From Alteromonas oceanisediminis (GTDB lineage Bacteria; Pseudomonadota; Gammaproteobacteria; Enterobacterales; Alteromonadaceae), in assembly GCF_018474025.1 (NCBI RefSeq), contig NZ_JAHCTA010000004.1, positions 248,001 to 312,000 on the forward strand: a stretch of 64,000 nucleotides of DNA. The letters are read 5' to 3'. Below, piece by piece: positions 32,570 through 42,495 of the stretch. The notes under the pieces were generated by a model, which was not told the DNA's origin, did no database searches, and saw only the letters and a list, made by a program, of their open reading frames with translations. Both the position numbers and the translations under genes were made by a program. Numbering within the stretch: position 1 is the first letter of the stretch; the number at the start of each line of letters is the position of its first letter.

Positions 32570-34453
32570 GTGCCGATAAAGCGCCAGACCATCCGAGACC
32601 ATACCGCTGAAGCGAATCTTTTTGCACGCCGCACCATTATTGCCCTATTGGTGATTGGCGTGACTCTGGGTGTGATCGTGAGCAACCTATATTCGTTGCA
32701 AATAACGCAGCATGAAGATTATCAGACTCGATCAAACGGTAATCGAATTAAGGTGCTACCCGTCGCGCCTAACCGGGGTCTCGTATTGGATAGAAACGGG
32801 GTTATTCTGGCAGAAAACATTCCCGTTTTTTCACTCGATATTATTCCTGAAGAAGTCGACGATCTAGACGCTACTCTGACCGAATTAACACACATTTTGT
32901 CGCTCAGCGAAGACGATATCAGTGATTTCCGACAAGCGCTGAAAGGCCAACGGCGCTTCAAACCTGTGTCGATTAAAACACGTTTAAACCAGCAGCAAGT
33001 GGCACAATTTGCCGTACACCAGCATCACTTTCCCGGTGTATCGGTCAATGCGCGCTTGGCGCGCTATTACCCCTACGGTTCAGCACTCACTCATGCATTG
33101 GGCTATGTTGCTCGGATCAATAAACGTGATCTGCAAAAACTGCAAGAGTCCGGTCAGGACGCAAACTACGCTGCTACACATGATATTGGTAAACAAGGCA
33201 TTGAACGCTTTTATGAAACGCGCTTGCATGGCAGTGTGGGTTACCAACAGGTTGAGGTGAATAATCAGGGGCGCATTTTACGCACGCTTGATTTTCAACC
33301 CCCCACACCAGGTGATGATATCGTGTTGAATATCGATATCGAACTCCAGCTGTATATTCAGTCGCTGCTGGAAGGCCAACGGGCGGCTGTTATTGTCACC
33401 GAACCTAAAACGGGGGCGGTACTCGCGTTATACTCCAACCCAAGTTATGACCCTAATCTGTTTGTACATGGCATTAGCAGCAAAGACTATCGTGGGCTTC
33501 TGAGCTCGGGTGGTCGCCCCTTAATCAACCGTGCAACGCAAGGACAATATGCGCCCGCTTCAACCGTAAAACCCTTGCTGGCAGTCGTTGGCTTGGAGCA
33601 AGGTTTGATTACGCCGGAAACGACCATGACCGATCGAGGGCGCTACTCTATTCCGAACGTATCACATACCTGGCGAGACTGGAAAAAATGGGGGCATGGT
33701 AAGGTTGATGTGGTTAAGTCCATCGAAGTTTCCTGCAATATTTTCTTTTACGATCTGGCGTACAAACTGGGTATAGATACCATTAACGCCTCAATGTCTG
33801 AATTCGGTTTTGGTGATTACACGGGGATTGACCTGGCAGAAGAATCCGATGGGATCATGCCCTCTCGCGGGTGGAAAAGAGCCAATACCAATGAGCCATG
33901 GTATATCGGTGACACTATTCCAGTCGGTATTGGGCAAGGCTTTTGGACGGCAACGCCACTGCAGGTCAACCACGCCATCAATATACTCATCAATCACGGT
34001 CAAAAAGTCCTCCCTCAAATATTACGGGGGGTTAAACACAATGATGAGATAAGTTTGGAAGGCCTGAAAACAGCACGTCCAATCGCCGTGAACGATGACA
34101 AAAACTGGGATTTGGCGTTGCGTGGGATGCGCGGCGTTGTGAATAATCAAGAACACGGCACAGCGCGGCTTGCGTTTAAAGGTACACCCTATAGTTCTGC
34201 AGGAAAATCAGGTACTGCGCAACGGTTTACGGTTGCTCAGGATGAAGAGTACGACGCTGAAACAGTGTCAGCGCATCTACGCGACAACGCTATTTACGTG
34301 GGCTTCGCGCCTTATGAATCGCCAGAAATTTCATTCACTATAGTGTTAGAAAATGCCGGCGGCGGTAGCTCAAACGCAGCGCCTATCGCGCGCCAGATTA
34401 TGGATTTCTACTTTCGTGATCGAACACCTGATATCGCACAGGTAGAACCATGA
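32570..34453 (+). CDS. mrdA: Penicillin-binding protein 2
   Basis: PBP2 is the transpeptidase of the elongasome. It has one membrane anchor (about 21-42), a dimerisation domain, and a transpeptidase domain with S331-xx-K334 (ASTVK), S388-C-N390 and K546-S-G-T. The 627 residues agree with the family. The start is GTG at 32570, three bases after rlmH. Its stop overlaps the rodA start by four bases (ATGA), coupling the two partners. Confidence 0.98.
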   Translation: MPIKRQTIRDHTAEANLFARRTIIALLVIGVTLGVIVSNLYSLQITQHEDYQTRSNGNRIKVLPVAPNRGLVLDRNGVILAENIPVFSLDIIPEEVDDLDATLTELTHILSLSEDDISDFRQALKGQRRFKPVSIKTRLNQQQVAQFAVHQHHFPGVSVNARLARYYPYGSALTHALGYVARINKRDLQKLQESGQDANYAATHDIGKQGIERFYETRLHGSVGYQQVEVNNQGRILRTLDFQPPTPGDDIVLNIDIELQLYIQSLLEGQRAAVIVTEPKTGAVLALYSNPSYDPNLFVHGISSKDYRGLLSSGGRPLINRATQGQYAPASTVKPLLAVVGLEQGLITPETTMTDRGRYSIPNVSHTWRDWKKWGHGKVDVVKSIEVSCNIFFYDLAYKLGIDTINASMSEFGFGDYTGIDLAEESDGIMPSRGWKRANTNEPWYIGDTIPVGIGQGFWTATPLQVNHAINILINHGQKVLPQILRGVKHNDEISLEGLKTARPIAVNDDKNWDLALRGMRGVVNNQEHGTARLAFKGTPYSSAGKSGTAQRFTVAQDEEYDAETVSAHLRDNAIYVGFAPYESPEISFTIVLENAGGGSSNAAPIARQIMDFYFRDRTPDIAQVEP

Positions 34454-35565
34454 ATCGTACCGTAATTAATCCGCACTACACCAGTTTGCTTCAGCGTATT
34501 CACGTCGACGGCGTTTTATTGTTGGGGCTGATATGTTTGATGGCAGTCGGTCTCGTCACTATTTATTCCGCCGGCGGTCAGGATATGGCACTGATTCAGC
34601 GTCAGGTCGTTCGCTTAGGGCTTGCACTCGTGGTGATGCTTGTGCTGGCTCAAATACCGCCCATGGCCTACCGAGGTATGGCCATTTATTTCTATATTAT
34701 CGGCCTGTTAATGCTGGTCGCAGTTTTGGCAGTGGGCGTAGTCGGTAAAGGGGCTCAGCGCTGGTTGGATTTAGGGTTTATGCGTTTTCAGCCATCTGAA
34801 ATCATGAAGCTTGCGGTGCCCATGATGGTTGCCTGGTACATCAGCAAATTTACGCTCCCGCCGCGAAGTCTGCATATTGGTCTGGGATTTCTTATGGTGG
34901 CTATCCCCACCATTTTGATTGCGCGTCAACCTGACTTGGGAACATCACTGCTGATTGCCAGCTCAGGTATTTTTGCGTTATTCCTCGCCGGTATGAGCTG
35001 GCGGCTGATTGGTTTTGTTAGTATTCTTGGCGGCGCATTTGCGCCGGTAATGTGGTTCTTTTTGATGAAAGATTACCAGAAGCAGCGCGTGCTCACGTTC
35101 TTGAACCCCGAAAGCGACCCGCTGGGATCGGGCTATCACATCATCCAATCTAAAATCGCCATCGGCTCGGGTGGTGCTGACGGAAAAGGTTGGTTGCAGG
35201 GCACGCAATCACAATTGGAATTTTTGCCTGAACGGCACACAGACTTTATCTTTGCGGTGTTCAGTGAAGAGTTTGGATTGTATGGCATCCTCGGTCTGTT
35301 GGGTATTTATGCGTTTATCATTCTGCGAGGCATGTGGATTGCAGTGCGTGCGCAAGATGCGTTTAGCAAGCTACTTGCTGGGTCCATCACACTCACTTTC
35401 TTCGTCTACGTGTTTGTTAATATGGGCATGGTGTCTGGGCTTCTGCCCGTGGTTGGCGTTCCGTTGCCATTAGTCAGTTATGGAGGCACGTCAATGGTGA
35501 CACTGTTGGCAGGATTTGGCATGCTTATGTCCATTAGCACCCAGAAACGTTTAATGTCCCGATGA
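34450..35565 (+). CDS. rodA: Peptidoglycan glycosyltransferase RodA
   Basis: RodA is the SEDS-family polymerase that works with PBP2 to build the lateral wall. The 371-residue protein has about ten membrane helices and the family hallmarks FQPSEIMKLAVPMMVAW, ARQPDLGTSLL, GSGGADGKGWLQGTQSQLEFLPERHTDFIFAVFSEEFG and the C-terminal PLPLVSYGGTSMV. It overlaps mrdA and rlpA by four bases each. Confidence 0.98.
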   Translation: MNRTVINPHYTSLLQRIHVDGVLLLGLICLMAVGLVTIYSAGGQDMALIQRQVVRLGLALVVMLVLAQIPPMAYRGMAIYFYIIGLLMLVAVLAVGVVGKGAQRWLDLGFMRFQPSEIMKLAVPMMVAWYISKFTLPPRSLHIGLGFLMVAIPTILIARQPDLGTSLLIASSGIFALFLAGMSWRLIGFVSILGGAFAPVMWFFLMKDYQKQRVLTFLNPESDPLGSGYHIIQSKIAIGSGGADGKGWLQGTQSQLEFLPERHTDFIFAVFSEEFGLYGILGLLGIYAFIILRGMWIAVRAQDAFSKLLAGSITLTFFVYVFVNMGMVSGLLPVVGVPLPLVSYGGTSMVTLLAGFGMLMSISTQKRLMSR

Positions 35566-36467
35566 AGCTGATACCCTCTCTGTTCAAATTTGGCTTGTTT
35601 AACCCAGTTCAATGCCGTTTTGCGGTGATCATTATGACTATGCTGCTGGTATCGGCATGCCAATCCAGCGGACGATATTCTCAACGGCATGATTCTGCGC
35701 CCCGCTACGTTCCACACAGTATTGCAACCCAAGATGCTATACCGCATTACGAACCTTATCGCGCTTGGAACAGTCGCCCCTATACAGTATTGGGCAAACA
35801 CTACACCCCGTTAACAACCGGTAAAGGCTTCCAGCAAAGTGGCATCGCAAGCTGGTATGGGCAAAAGTTTCATGGGCATTTAACCTCCAATGGCGAAACG
35901 TATGATATGTACGCTATGACGGCTGCACACACCACATTGCCGTTGCCGTCATTTGTGCGCGTTACCAACCAGATTAACGGTAAACAGGTTATCGTGCGCG
36001 TCAATGACCGTGGGCCATTTCACGACAACCGTGTGATTGACTTATCCTATGCTGCGGCCAAGAAACTTGACTACCTCAAAACAGGCACAGCGCCGGTCTT
36101 GCTGGAGGTTATTCACATAGACGAACAAAATCGCGTGACCGTGGGTAACAACCCAACCATTTCCTATGCCGAGTATGCTGGCTTGGCTATCCCCGAGCCT
36201 GTTGCCCCTCCCACGACTGCAAATGCTGAGGAATCGACGAGAGAAGAAATATTCATTCAAGTCGCAGCGCTGTCAGATAAACAGCGAGTACAGCAATTGT
36301 CTAGCGATTTGTTTGAGCTATATCAAGTACCAACGGGGGCAGATGAGCGTGATAACGTCTATCGACTGCGCTTAGGTCCTATAGCCAATGAGCACTTAGC
36401 GGAACTGCTGTTAAGAGAGCTTCAATCGAATGGTTACCCGTCGGCATTTACGGTTACGGCGCCGTAG
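35562..36467 (+). CDS. rlpA: Septal ring lytic transglycosylase RlpA
   Basis: RlpA is an outer-membrane lipoprotein that cleaves denuded glycan strands. It has a lipobox VSAC (lipidated C33), a double-psi barrel domain at about 95-190 (GIASWYGQKFHGHLTSNGE, MTAAHTTLPLPSFVRVTN, VRVNDRGPFHDNRVIDLSYAAA) and a C-terminal SPOR domain (about 225-300) that targets division septa. The mltB gene often found between rodA and rlpA in relatives is absent here. Confidence 0.95.
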   Translation: MKLIPSLFKFGLFNPVQCRFAVIIMTMLLVSACQSSGRYSQRHDSAPRYVPHSIATQDAIPHYEPYRAWNSRPYTVLGKHYTPLTTGKGFQQSGIASWYGQKFHGHLTSNGETYDMYAMTAAHTTLPLPSFVRVTNQINGKQVIVRVNDRGPFHDNRVIDLSYAAAKKLDYLKTGTAPVLLEVIHIDEQNRVTVGNNPTISYAEYAGLAIPEPVAPPTTANAEESTREEIFIQVAALSDKQRVQQLSSDLFELYQVPTGADERDNVYRLRLGPIANEHLAELLLRELQSNGYPSAFTVTAP

Positions 36468-36619
36468 TAAGGGCCCTTAACCAAACTTTTCACGGTTAAT
36501 GCGGTCCAAATGGCGACGCGGTCTAGTGCTTGTAGGCACTCATGCGTTAGAATACTCAATATTACGGTTGTGAGCTGACTGTCATTCCATCCGATAACTA
36601 TCAATAATACGGTACATTC

Positions 36620-37780
36620 ATGTTGTTAAAAATGCGCTTGCTTATATTCACTTTATTCACACTCACATCGTTTACCGTTGCAAGTGCAGTGGTTATACCA
36701 CCTGCACCAGAGGTAGACGCCGAAGGTTTTCTGTTAATTGACCCTTCGACCAATACTGTCATTGCCGACAAGAATGCAGATATGCAACTTGCGCCCGCCA
36801 GTTTAACCAAAATCATGACGGTCTACGTGATTGGTAAGGAACTCAATGCTGGCAATATTAAATTGACCGACAAGGTCAAGATTTCTGAAAATGCATGGGC
36901 GAAGAATTTTCCAGACTCGTCTAAAATGTTTATCGAGGTGGGTACTGAAGTCAGTGTCTCCGATTTACTGCGCGGGATTATTGTTCAGTCTGGCAACGAC
37001 GCGTGCGTAGCGATGGCGGAACATATCGCAGGCAGCGAGGATGCGTTCGCCAGTATGATGAATGCACATGCACAGTCCCTTGGAATGCAGTCATCAAACT
37101 TCGTGAATAGCCATGGTCTGCACGATGCTAATCATTTCACGTCACCGCGTGACATGGCGATTTTGTCGGCTGCGGTCATTCGCGAAGTGCCGCAGATGTA
37201 TGCTATCTATAGTGAAAAAGAATTCACCTATAACAACATTAAGCAGTACAACCGCAACAGTTTGTTGTGGGACAAAAGTCTGAATGTTGACGGCATCAAA
37301 ACGGGTCACACCTCGGACGCGGGTTACAGCCTTATTACCTCTGCCACACAAGGCGACATGCGGCTTATTTCAGTGGTCATGGGCACCGACAGTGAACGGT
37401 CGCGCAAAGAAGAAAACAAGAAGTTACTTCGTTATGGCTTCCGTTTTTATGAGACAGTGACGCCTTATGAAGCGGGTGCCAGTTTTGTATCTCACCGCAT
37501 ATTCATGGGTGATCGTGAAACGGTGGACTTGGGAATCAACCAGTCTACCCCCATTACTATTCCGCGTGGGCAGGCGAAGAATTTAGAAGCCAATTTCGTG
37601 CTCGATAAGCAGCTTCAAGCCCCACTGGCGAAAGGCGAAGTGGTTGGCACGCTATTTTTGCAGCTTGACGGTGAAGATATTGCCGAGTATCCGCTGGTTG
37701 CACTGCAGGAAGTGCAGGAAGGTGGCATGATCGACCGCGCAATCGACTACATTAAATTACAACTTGGCTTTGATAGCTAA
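36620..37780 (+). CDS. dacA: D-alanyl-D-alanine carboxypeptidase (PBP5/6 family)
   Basis: This periplasmic enzyme trims the terminal D-Ala from peptidoglycan pentapeptides. A signal peptide ends near VASA at residue 23. Catalytic motifs are S61-L-T-K64, S124-G-N126 and K227-T-G229, and a C-terminal beta domain plus amphipathic tail ([15 protein letters not shown]) anchors it to the membrane. At 386 residues it fits PBP5/PBP6. It follows a 152-base gap after rlpA and precedes ybeD. Confidence 0.96.
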   Translation: MLLKMRLLIFTLFTLTSFTVASAVVIPPAPEVDAEGFLLIDPSTNTVIADKNADMQLAPASLTKIMTVYVIGKELNAGNIKLTDKVKISENAWAKNFPDSSKMFIEVGTEVSVSDLLRGIIVQSGNDACVAMAEHIAGSEDAFASMMNAHAQSLGMQSSNFVNSHGLHDANHFTSPRDMAILSAAVIREVPQMYAIYSEKEFTYNNIKQYNRNSLLWDKSLNVDGIKTGHTSDAGYSLITSATQGDMRLISVVMGTDSERSRKEENKKLLRYGFRFYETVTPYEAGASFVSHRIFMGDRETVDLGINQSTPITIPRGQAKNLEANFVLDKQLQAPLAKGEVVGTLFLQLDGEDIAEYPLVALQEVQEGGMIDRAIDYIKLQLGFDS

Positions 37781-37802
37781 GCCCAAGACTCAGGATTTTG
37801 CC

Positions 37803-38066
37803 GTGGATACACGTTTCGATGAATTACTCGATTTTCCCTGCCATCAAACTTTTAAAGTGATGGGTGTGGCAGATGAATCGCTTCCCAGCGTGGTGGTTGA
37901 TTGTTTGCAAAAACACGCACCAGACGACTACGCACCAACGATTAAGCCAAGTAGTAAAGGTAATTATCACGCATTATCAATCAGTGTGCGCGTGACCAGT
38001 AAAGAACACATGGAAACCATTTACACGGAGCTGGCAAAACTCGATCTTGTTCGCGTGGTACTCTAA
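37803..38066 (+). CDS. ybeD: YbeD family protein (DUF493)
   Basis: A conserved 87-residue protein of unknown function with an ACT-like fold. Length and sequence match E. coli YbeD ([52 protein letters not shown]). The GTG at 37803 has AGGA upstream and gives the family length; a longer frame overlaps dacA. It lies between dacA and lipB, its usual place. Confidence 0.95.
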   Translation: MDTRFDELLDFPCHQTFKVMGVADESLPSVVVDCLQKHAPDDYAPTIKPSSKGNYHALSISVRVTSKEHMETIYTELAKLDLVRVVL

Positions 38067-38069
38067 CGC

Positions 38070-38729
38070 GTGACAGAGTCCATACAAAGCGGTGTGATTG
38101 TGCGTCAATTGGGCAGGCAGGCTTACGAACCCATATGGCAGCGTATGCAGGAGTTTACCGACAAGCGCACCGCTAACACGCAGGATGAAATTTGGTTAGT
38201 CGAGCACAACCCTGTTTTTACTCAGGGGCAAGCGGGTAAAGCAGAGCATATTCTGATGCCGGGTAGCATACCGATAGTCGAAGTTGACCGCGGCGGTCAG
38301 GTGACCTACCACGGCCCCGGGCAGCAAATGATGTATACTTTAATTGACATTAAGCGGGCCAAACTGGGTGTTCGACACTTGGTTAATGCGTTAGAGAACT
38401 GCATTGTTAATCTGCTCGGCGACTATCAGATAAGCGCCCACGCCAAGCCTGATGCGCCTGGCGTCTATGTTGATGAGAAGAAAGTGTGCTCTGTAGGGCT
38501 CAGAATTCGCAAGGGCTGTTCCTTTCACGGTTTAGCGTTAAACGTCAATATGGATCTCTCCCCTTTCCTGCGTATTAACCCATGTGGCTATCAAGGATTG
38601 GAAATGATAGATTGTGCGCAATTAGCCGGCCCCGCGTCGCTGGTTGAATGTCAACCAGGTTTAATTGATCATTTTTGCACATTGGTCGGTATTAACAGCA
38701 AACAAATGAAAGAAGGTTTCGATGACTAA
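38070..38729 (+). CDS. lipB: Octanoyltransferase LipB
   Basis: LipB moves octanoate from acyl-carrier protein to lipoyl domains. The acyl-thioester cysteine C172 ([10 protein letters not shown]), the lysine K138 ([12 protein letters not shown]) and the [12 protein letters not shown] motif are present. The start is GTG at 38070 and the 219 residues fit the family. Its last eight bases overlap the lipA start. Confidence 0.98.
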   Translation: MTESIQSGVIVRQLGRQAYEPIWQRMQEFTDKRTANTQDEIWLVEHNPVFTQGQAGKAEHILMPGSIPIVEVDRGGQVTYHGPGQQMMYTLIDIKRAKLGVRHLVNALENCIVNLLGDYQISAHAKPDAPGVYVDEKKVCSVGLRIRKGCSFHGLALNVNMDLSPFLRINPCGYQGLEMIDCAQLAGPASLVECQPGLIDHFCTLVGINSKQMKEGFDD

Positions 38730-39684
38730 CGCGCGACCACAAGCCGGAGTAAAGCTCCGCGATGATGAAAAAGTAAAGCATATTCCGGTAACCATCATAC
38801 CGACCGAAAAAGAGCAAATGCTGCGCAAGCCAGACTGGATCAAAATCAAACTGCCGCGCACCACAGACCGTATCGACCACATCAAACAGACGCTGCGTAA
38901 AAACAAGTTGCACTCGGTGTGCGAAGAAGCGAGCTGCCCTAATTTGGCGGAATGCTTTAATCACGGCACAGCGACCTTCATGATTTTAGGTGATATCTGC
39001 ACAAGACGTTGTCCGTTTTGTGATGTAGCGCACGGAAAACCCCTTCCCCCAGCGGCTGAAGAACCACTTAAGTTAGCCACAACTATCAAAGAGATGGCGC
39101 TTAAATACGTGGTGATCACCTCGGTCGATAGAGACGATTTACGCGATGGTGGAGCTCAGCATTTTGTCGACTGTATTAACGCTATCCGTGAGCATAGCCC
39201 CTCAACAACGATTGAGGTGCTGGTGCCAGATTTTCGCGGGCGGATGGATAAAGCGCTGGAAATATTCAAAAATGGCGTGCCCGATGTGTTCAACCATAAT
39301 TTAGAAACCATTCCACGCCTTTATCGAGAGTGCCGCCCTGGCGCTAACTATCAATGGTCGTTAGATTTGCTTAAAAAGTTCAAAGCACAGCACCCAGACA
39401 TACCAACCAAATCCGGTTTGATGATGGGTATGGGCGAAGAAAATGAGGAAATCCAAACCGTACTGGACGACTTACGTGCTCATCAGGTTGACATGCTGAC
39501 GTTGGGCCAATATTTGCAGCCCAGTAAGCATCACTACCCAGTAAAACGTTACGTGCCGCCGGCAGAATTTGATGAACTCGGCGATTACGCCAAGAAAATT
39601 GGTTTCAGCCACGCCGCGTGCGGTCCAATGGTTCGCTCAAGCTACCACGCTGACAAGCAAGCTGCAGGCGAGGAAGTTAAATAA
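38722..39684 (+). CDS. lipA: Lipoyl synthase LipA
   Basis: LipA is the radical-SAM enzyme that inserts two sulfurs into octanoylated domains. The auxiliary cluster ligands are C67, C72 and C78 ([12 protein letters not shown]) and the radical-SAM ligands are C93, C97 and C100 (CTRRCPFC). The C-terminal RSSYHAD motif supplies the serine ligand of the auxiliary cluster. At 320 residues it is full length. It is coupled to lipB by overlap. Confidence 0.98.
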   Translation: MTNARPQAGVKLRDDEKVKHIPVTIIPTEKEQMLRKPDWIKIKLPRTTDRIDHIKQTLRKNKLHSVCEEASCPNLAECFNHGTATFMILGDICTRRCPFCDVAHGKPLPPAAEEPLKLATTIKEMALKYVVITSVDRDDLRDGGAQHFVDCINAIREHSPSTTIEVLVPDFRGRMDKALEIFKNGVPDVFNHNLETIPRLYRECRPGANYQWSLDLLKKFKAQHPDIPTKSGLMMGMGEENEEIQTVLDDLRAHQVDMLTLGQYLQPSKHHYPVKRYVPPAEFDELGDYAKKIGFSHAACGPMVRSSYHADKQAAGEEVK

Positions 39685-39710
39685 CCTGAACTCAAAAAAA
39701 TAGCAGTTAG

Positions 39711-39738
39711 GCCTGAGGCACTCAGCCGATCCTCAGGC
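39711..39738. terminator. Stem-loop between convergent lipA and M24 peptidase gene
   Basis: GCCTGAGG (39711-39718) and CCTCAGGC (39731-39738) form a perfect 8-bp stem with a 12-base loop in the 68-base convergent gap. Seven T residues occur on the minus strand ten bases further on; no T run follows on the plus strand. It may end one or both transcripts. Confidence 0.45.
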
Positions 39739-39752
39739 AGTCACTGTCAGAG

Positions 39753-41099
39753 TTATTCGGCGTGAGGTCGACTTGATATGAGATGAAACTCGGTTTGTCG
39801 CCCATCCATATAGTTCACTCTATCGCCGTCAAAAAACGCGTTCTCTTCCAACATGATCCGTATTTCCTTACCCCATTCCGGCACGAAGGTTGCCGCGTTT
39901 AATTCAATAGAGTATGCGGTATTCGGTTGCAGAGGATAATCGCCTTGCACGGGCACACCTCCCTGTGAATCCCACATACCCAGCGTCGTGCCTGCCGCGT
40001 GTCCATGATACCCCAATGGGTGTGTATAGATGGAAGGTTTGATGCCCTCTTCAATCGCTTGCTGCCGCGACATAGACAACACCTCATTGCCTGAACGCCC
40101 GACTTTAAAGTTAGCGGTGAATATGTCCTGCAAGCGATTTGCGTTTGCCAGAGCTTGGCGAAGATAAGCCGGAGCGTCTGTTTCCCCTTCGCGGAGCACA
40201 TAAGCGTGCTGTTGCTGATCAGAGTTTAAACGCAAATAGGTTAAGCCAAAATCCATATGAACAAGATCGCCGGGTTGGATGATCTGAGTCTCGGGACGAT
40301 CACTGAATGCGACAAGATGATCAAATTTTTCAGCACTCGCGCGCTGAATCGACACCGATGGATGAAACCAGTTTTCTAATCCCAGTGACTTACTTTTATC
40401 GCGTAACCACCACACAACATCATTGGTTGTCGTCGTGCCCGGCGTTATCACCGCGTTGCTAAACGCTTCAGCAATCACATCGTGGCCAATCGCTATCAGA
40501 GTCGGGTAATGCGCCATTTCCAGCGCAGTACGTGTTTCGAGCCAGTTGATAGCAAGATACTCAGCAGACACCAATCGTTTGGCATAGTCAGCCGGTAGCG
40601 CTGCCGTAAATGCTTCGTACTCCGTTGCCGTCATGCCATCAGCAAGCGCGAAATGCTCACTTTTATTGATGCCAATCTTAGTCGGCGCTTTTTGTTTAAT
40701 CAGTTCCACCAATCGCTGCCATTGGTCCGGCTGCATTTCTTTATCCCACGCTTTGGAAAATAGCGAATCTACGGCATAGCGAGCGACAGCGAAACGTTGT
40801 AATGGCTTGCCCTCGCCCGGATCAAAGAGCACCAAAATCGTACGGCGGCGCGCCGACAACCACGTCGATGGCAACATGGTTTTTAGCACCGGATCTTCGT
40901 TGTACTCTCGCGAAATGAGTACCCACATATCAATGCCTTGTTTGCGCATTAGCTGTGGCAGTACAGTGGTTAATTTGTCATCCAGCATGCTATTGACCAG
41001 CGCTGCGCGTTGTTGCATCGATTTGATACGTTCATCGGCCTTCACGTTGCTACACAAGATACCCAGCAGCACGCATATCGCCAAAACCAGTCTATTCAT
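39753..41099 (-). CDS. Secreted M24 family metallopeptidase (Xaa-Pro-like)
   Basis: An M24 (creatinase/aminopeptidase P fold) peptidase with a signal peptide (MNRLVLAICVLLGILCSNVKA), hence periplasmic or exported. The N-terminal creatinase-like domain is followed by the catalytic domain with metal-ligand candidates in HMDFGLTY, the downstream SDQQQ, GYHGHAAG, SIELN and IMLEEN. At 448 residues it is close to the Xaa-Pro dipeptidase group. The ATG at 41099 has AAGGA upstream. It is probably involved in peptide degradation; substrate unknown. Confidence 0.85.
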   Translation of the reverse strand: MNRLVLAICVLLGILCSNVKADERIKSMQQRAALVNSMLDDKLTTVLPQLMRKQGIDMWVLISREYNEDPVLKTMLPSTWLSARRRTILVLFDPGEGKPLQRFAVARYAVDSLFSKAWDKEMQPDQWQRLVELIKQKAPTKIGINKSEHFALADGMTATEYEAFTAALPADYAKRLVSAEYLAINWLETRTALEMAHYPTLIAIGHDVIAEAFSNAVITPGTTTTNDVVWWLRDKSKSLGLENWFHPSVSIQRASAEKFDHLVAFSDRPETQIIQPGDLVHMDFGLTYLRLNSDQQQHAYVLREGETDAPAYLRQALANANRLQDIFTANFKVGRSGNEVLSMSRQQAIEEGIKPSIYTHPLGYHGHAAGTTLGMWDSQGGVPVQGDYPLQPNTAYSIELNAATFVPEWGKEIRIMLEENAFFDGDRVNYMDGRQTEFHLISSRPHAE

Positions 41100-41259
41100 C
41101 CGTTGTTCCTTGTTGTTGTTGAAAAGGTTACCCGCATCAAATGGCAACCACTATCAAACTACCACCAAAATCATCAAGCCAGCAATATTTTCCAAAGTGT
41201 AAATCACTTATCCAATGCGATGCTAAACGTTCAGCTAACTCATTCAATCAGGATTTTAC

Positions 41260-41288
41260 TCGGCAATGATGCCACTAAACGGTAGAAT
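41260..41288 (+). promoter_or_regulatory. Candidate promoter for ansA
   Basis: TCGGCA (41260-41265) and TAGAAT (41283-41288) are 17 bases apart, predicting a start near 41295. This gives a leader of about 32 bases to the GTG at 41327 but only five to the ATG at 41300, which favours the GTG. Matches are 4 of 6 and 5 of 6. Confidence 0.4.
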
Positions 41289-41326
41289 GCTGTGGCGTGA
41301 TGAGCGAAGAATCAGTGGAGACTTAC

Positions 41327-42334
41327 GTGCGGAAACGAATTTATGTAGCCTACACGGGCGGTACAATCGGTATGCGCCCGTCGCAACGCGGCTTTGTTCC
41401 TGCACCCGGCTTTTTAAGTGAAACCTTACGCAATATGCCAGAGTTTCATCGCCCCGAAATGCCAGAGTTCTACATTCACGAATACGACAATTTAATAGAC
41501 TCCTCGGACATGTCACCCAGAGACTGGCAACGAATGGCAAATGACATCGCAGCCCATTACGATGACTATGATGGATTTATTATTTTGCACGGTACAGACA
41601 CCATGGCATACACTGCATCGGCACTGTCATTTATGCTAGAGGGCTTAACCAAGCCTGTTATCGTTACCGGCTCTCAAATCCCTCTGGCTCAGTTACGCTC
41701 AGATGGCCAAGTAAATTTGCTCAATGCACTTTACATTGCCGCCAATTACCCGATCGCCGAAGTCGGTTTGTTTTTTAATAATCGCTTGTTCAGGGGAAAC
41801 CGTGCGCGAAAACTTGACGCCAATGGATTTGATGCGTTCGGTTCGCCAAACTACCCGCCGCTGATCGAAGCTGGGATATCAATCAAAGTTACTGGGCAAC
41901 ACCGCCACGTTTCATCAACCGAATCACTTTACGTCAGCGATATTCACCCCCAGCCCATTGGCATGGTCAGCCTTTACCCCGGCATTTCTGCTGAGGTCAT
42001 CCGTAATACCTTGCAACAACCGGTCAAGGCTTTAGTTTTACTCAGCTATGGGGTCGGTAATGCGCCGCAGTCTAAAGCCATCGTTGAGCAGCTGGCAAGT
42101 GCCAAGGCTCAAGAGATTGTGGTGCTCAATTGCACTCAATGCACGCGCGGAAAAGTGGATATGATGGGCTATGCAACGGGGCAAGCGTTGGCCGAGATTG
42201 GCGTCGTTTCCGGTGCAGACATGACCCCAGAAGCCGCGCTGGCTAAACTGCATTACCTACTCAGTAAATCGTTGCCTTACACCGAGTTGAAGCAGCAATT
42301 GAGCACGAATCTCTGTGGGGAGTTAACTGAGTGA
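41327..42334 (+). CDS. ansA: Cytoplasmic L-asparaginase I
   Basis: AnsA hydrolyses asparagine to aspartate and ammonia in the cytoplasm. It aligns with E. coli AnsA along its whole length (YTGGTIGMRPSQRGF with the nucleophile T13, MPEFHRPEMPEF, HYDDYDGFIILHGTDTMAYTASALSFML). I place the start at GTG 41327 because GGAG lies six bases upstream, the length becomes 335 (E. coli 338), and a promoter fits. An ATG at 41300 would add nine residues. It has no signal peptide, which agrees with type I. Confidence 0.95.
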   Translation: MRKRIYVAYTGGTIGMRPSQRGFVPAPGFLSETLRNMPEFHRPEMPEFYIHEYDNLIDSSDMSPRDWQRMANDIAAHYDDYDGFIILHGTDTMAYTASALSFMLEGLTKPVIVTGSQIPLAQLRSDGQVNLLNALYIAANYPIAEVGLFFNNRLFRGNRARKLDANGFDAFGSPNYPPLIEAGISIKVTGQHRHVSSTESLYVSDIHPQPIGMVSLYPGISAEVIRNTLQQPVKALVLLSYGVGNAPQSKAIVEQLASAKAQEIVVLNCTQCTRGKVDMMGYATGQALAEIGVVSGADMTPEAALAKLHYLLSKSLPYTELKQQLSTNLCGELTE

Positions 42335-42362
42335 ATGGCAGCAAACAACACGGTAGCGTTGA

Positions 42363-42379
42363 CCTCACATGGTGTGAGG
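42363..42379 (+). terminator. Possible hairpin downstream of ansA
   Basis: CCTCACA and TGTGAGG pair perfectly over 7 bp with a three-base loop, 29 bases after the ansA stop. There is no T run, so a role as an intrinsic terminator is uncertain; it could be an operator for the next gene. Confidence 0.3.
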
Positions 42380-42495
42380 CGCGTTTAAACAACGACAATC
42401 CCCCTCTGGTCACTCAATTCCAGTACTGATCGCATAATGCGTCAATTGCCGCTATGCTTTATGGGCTATAGATACCAGTCTTGAGGAAAATCGTT

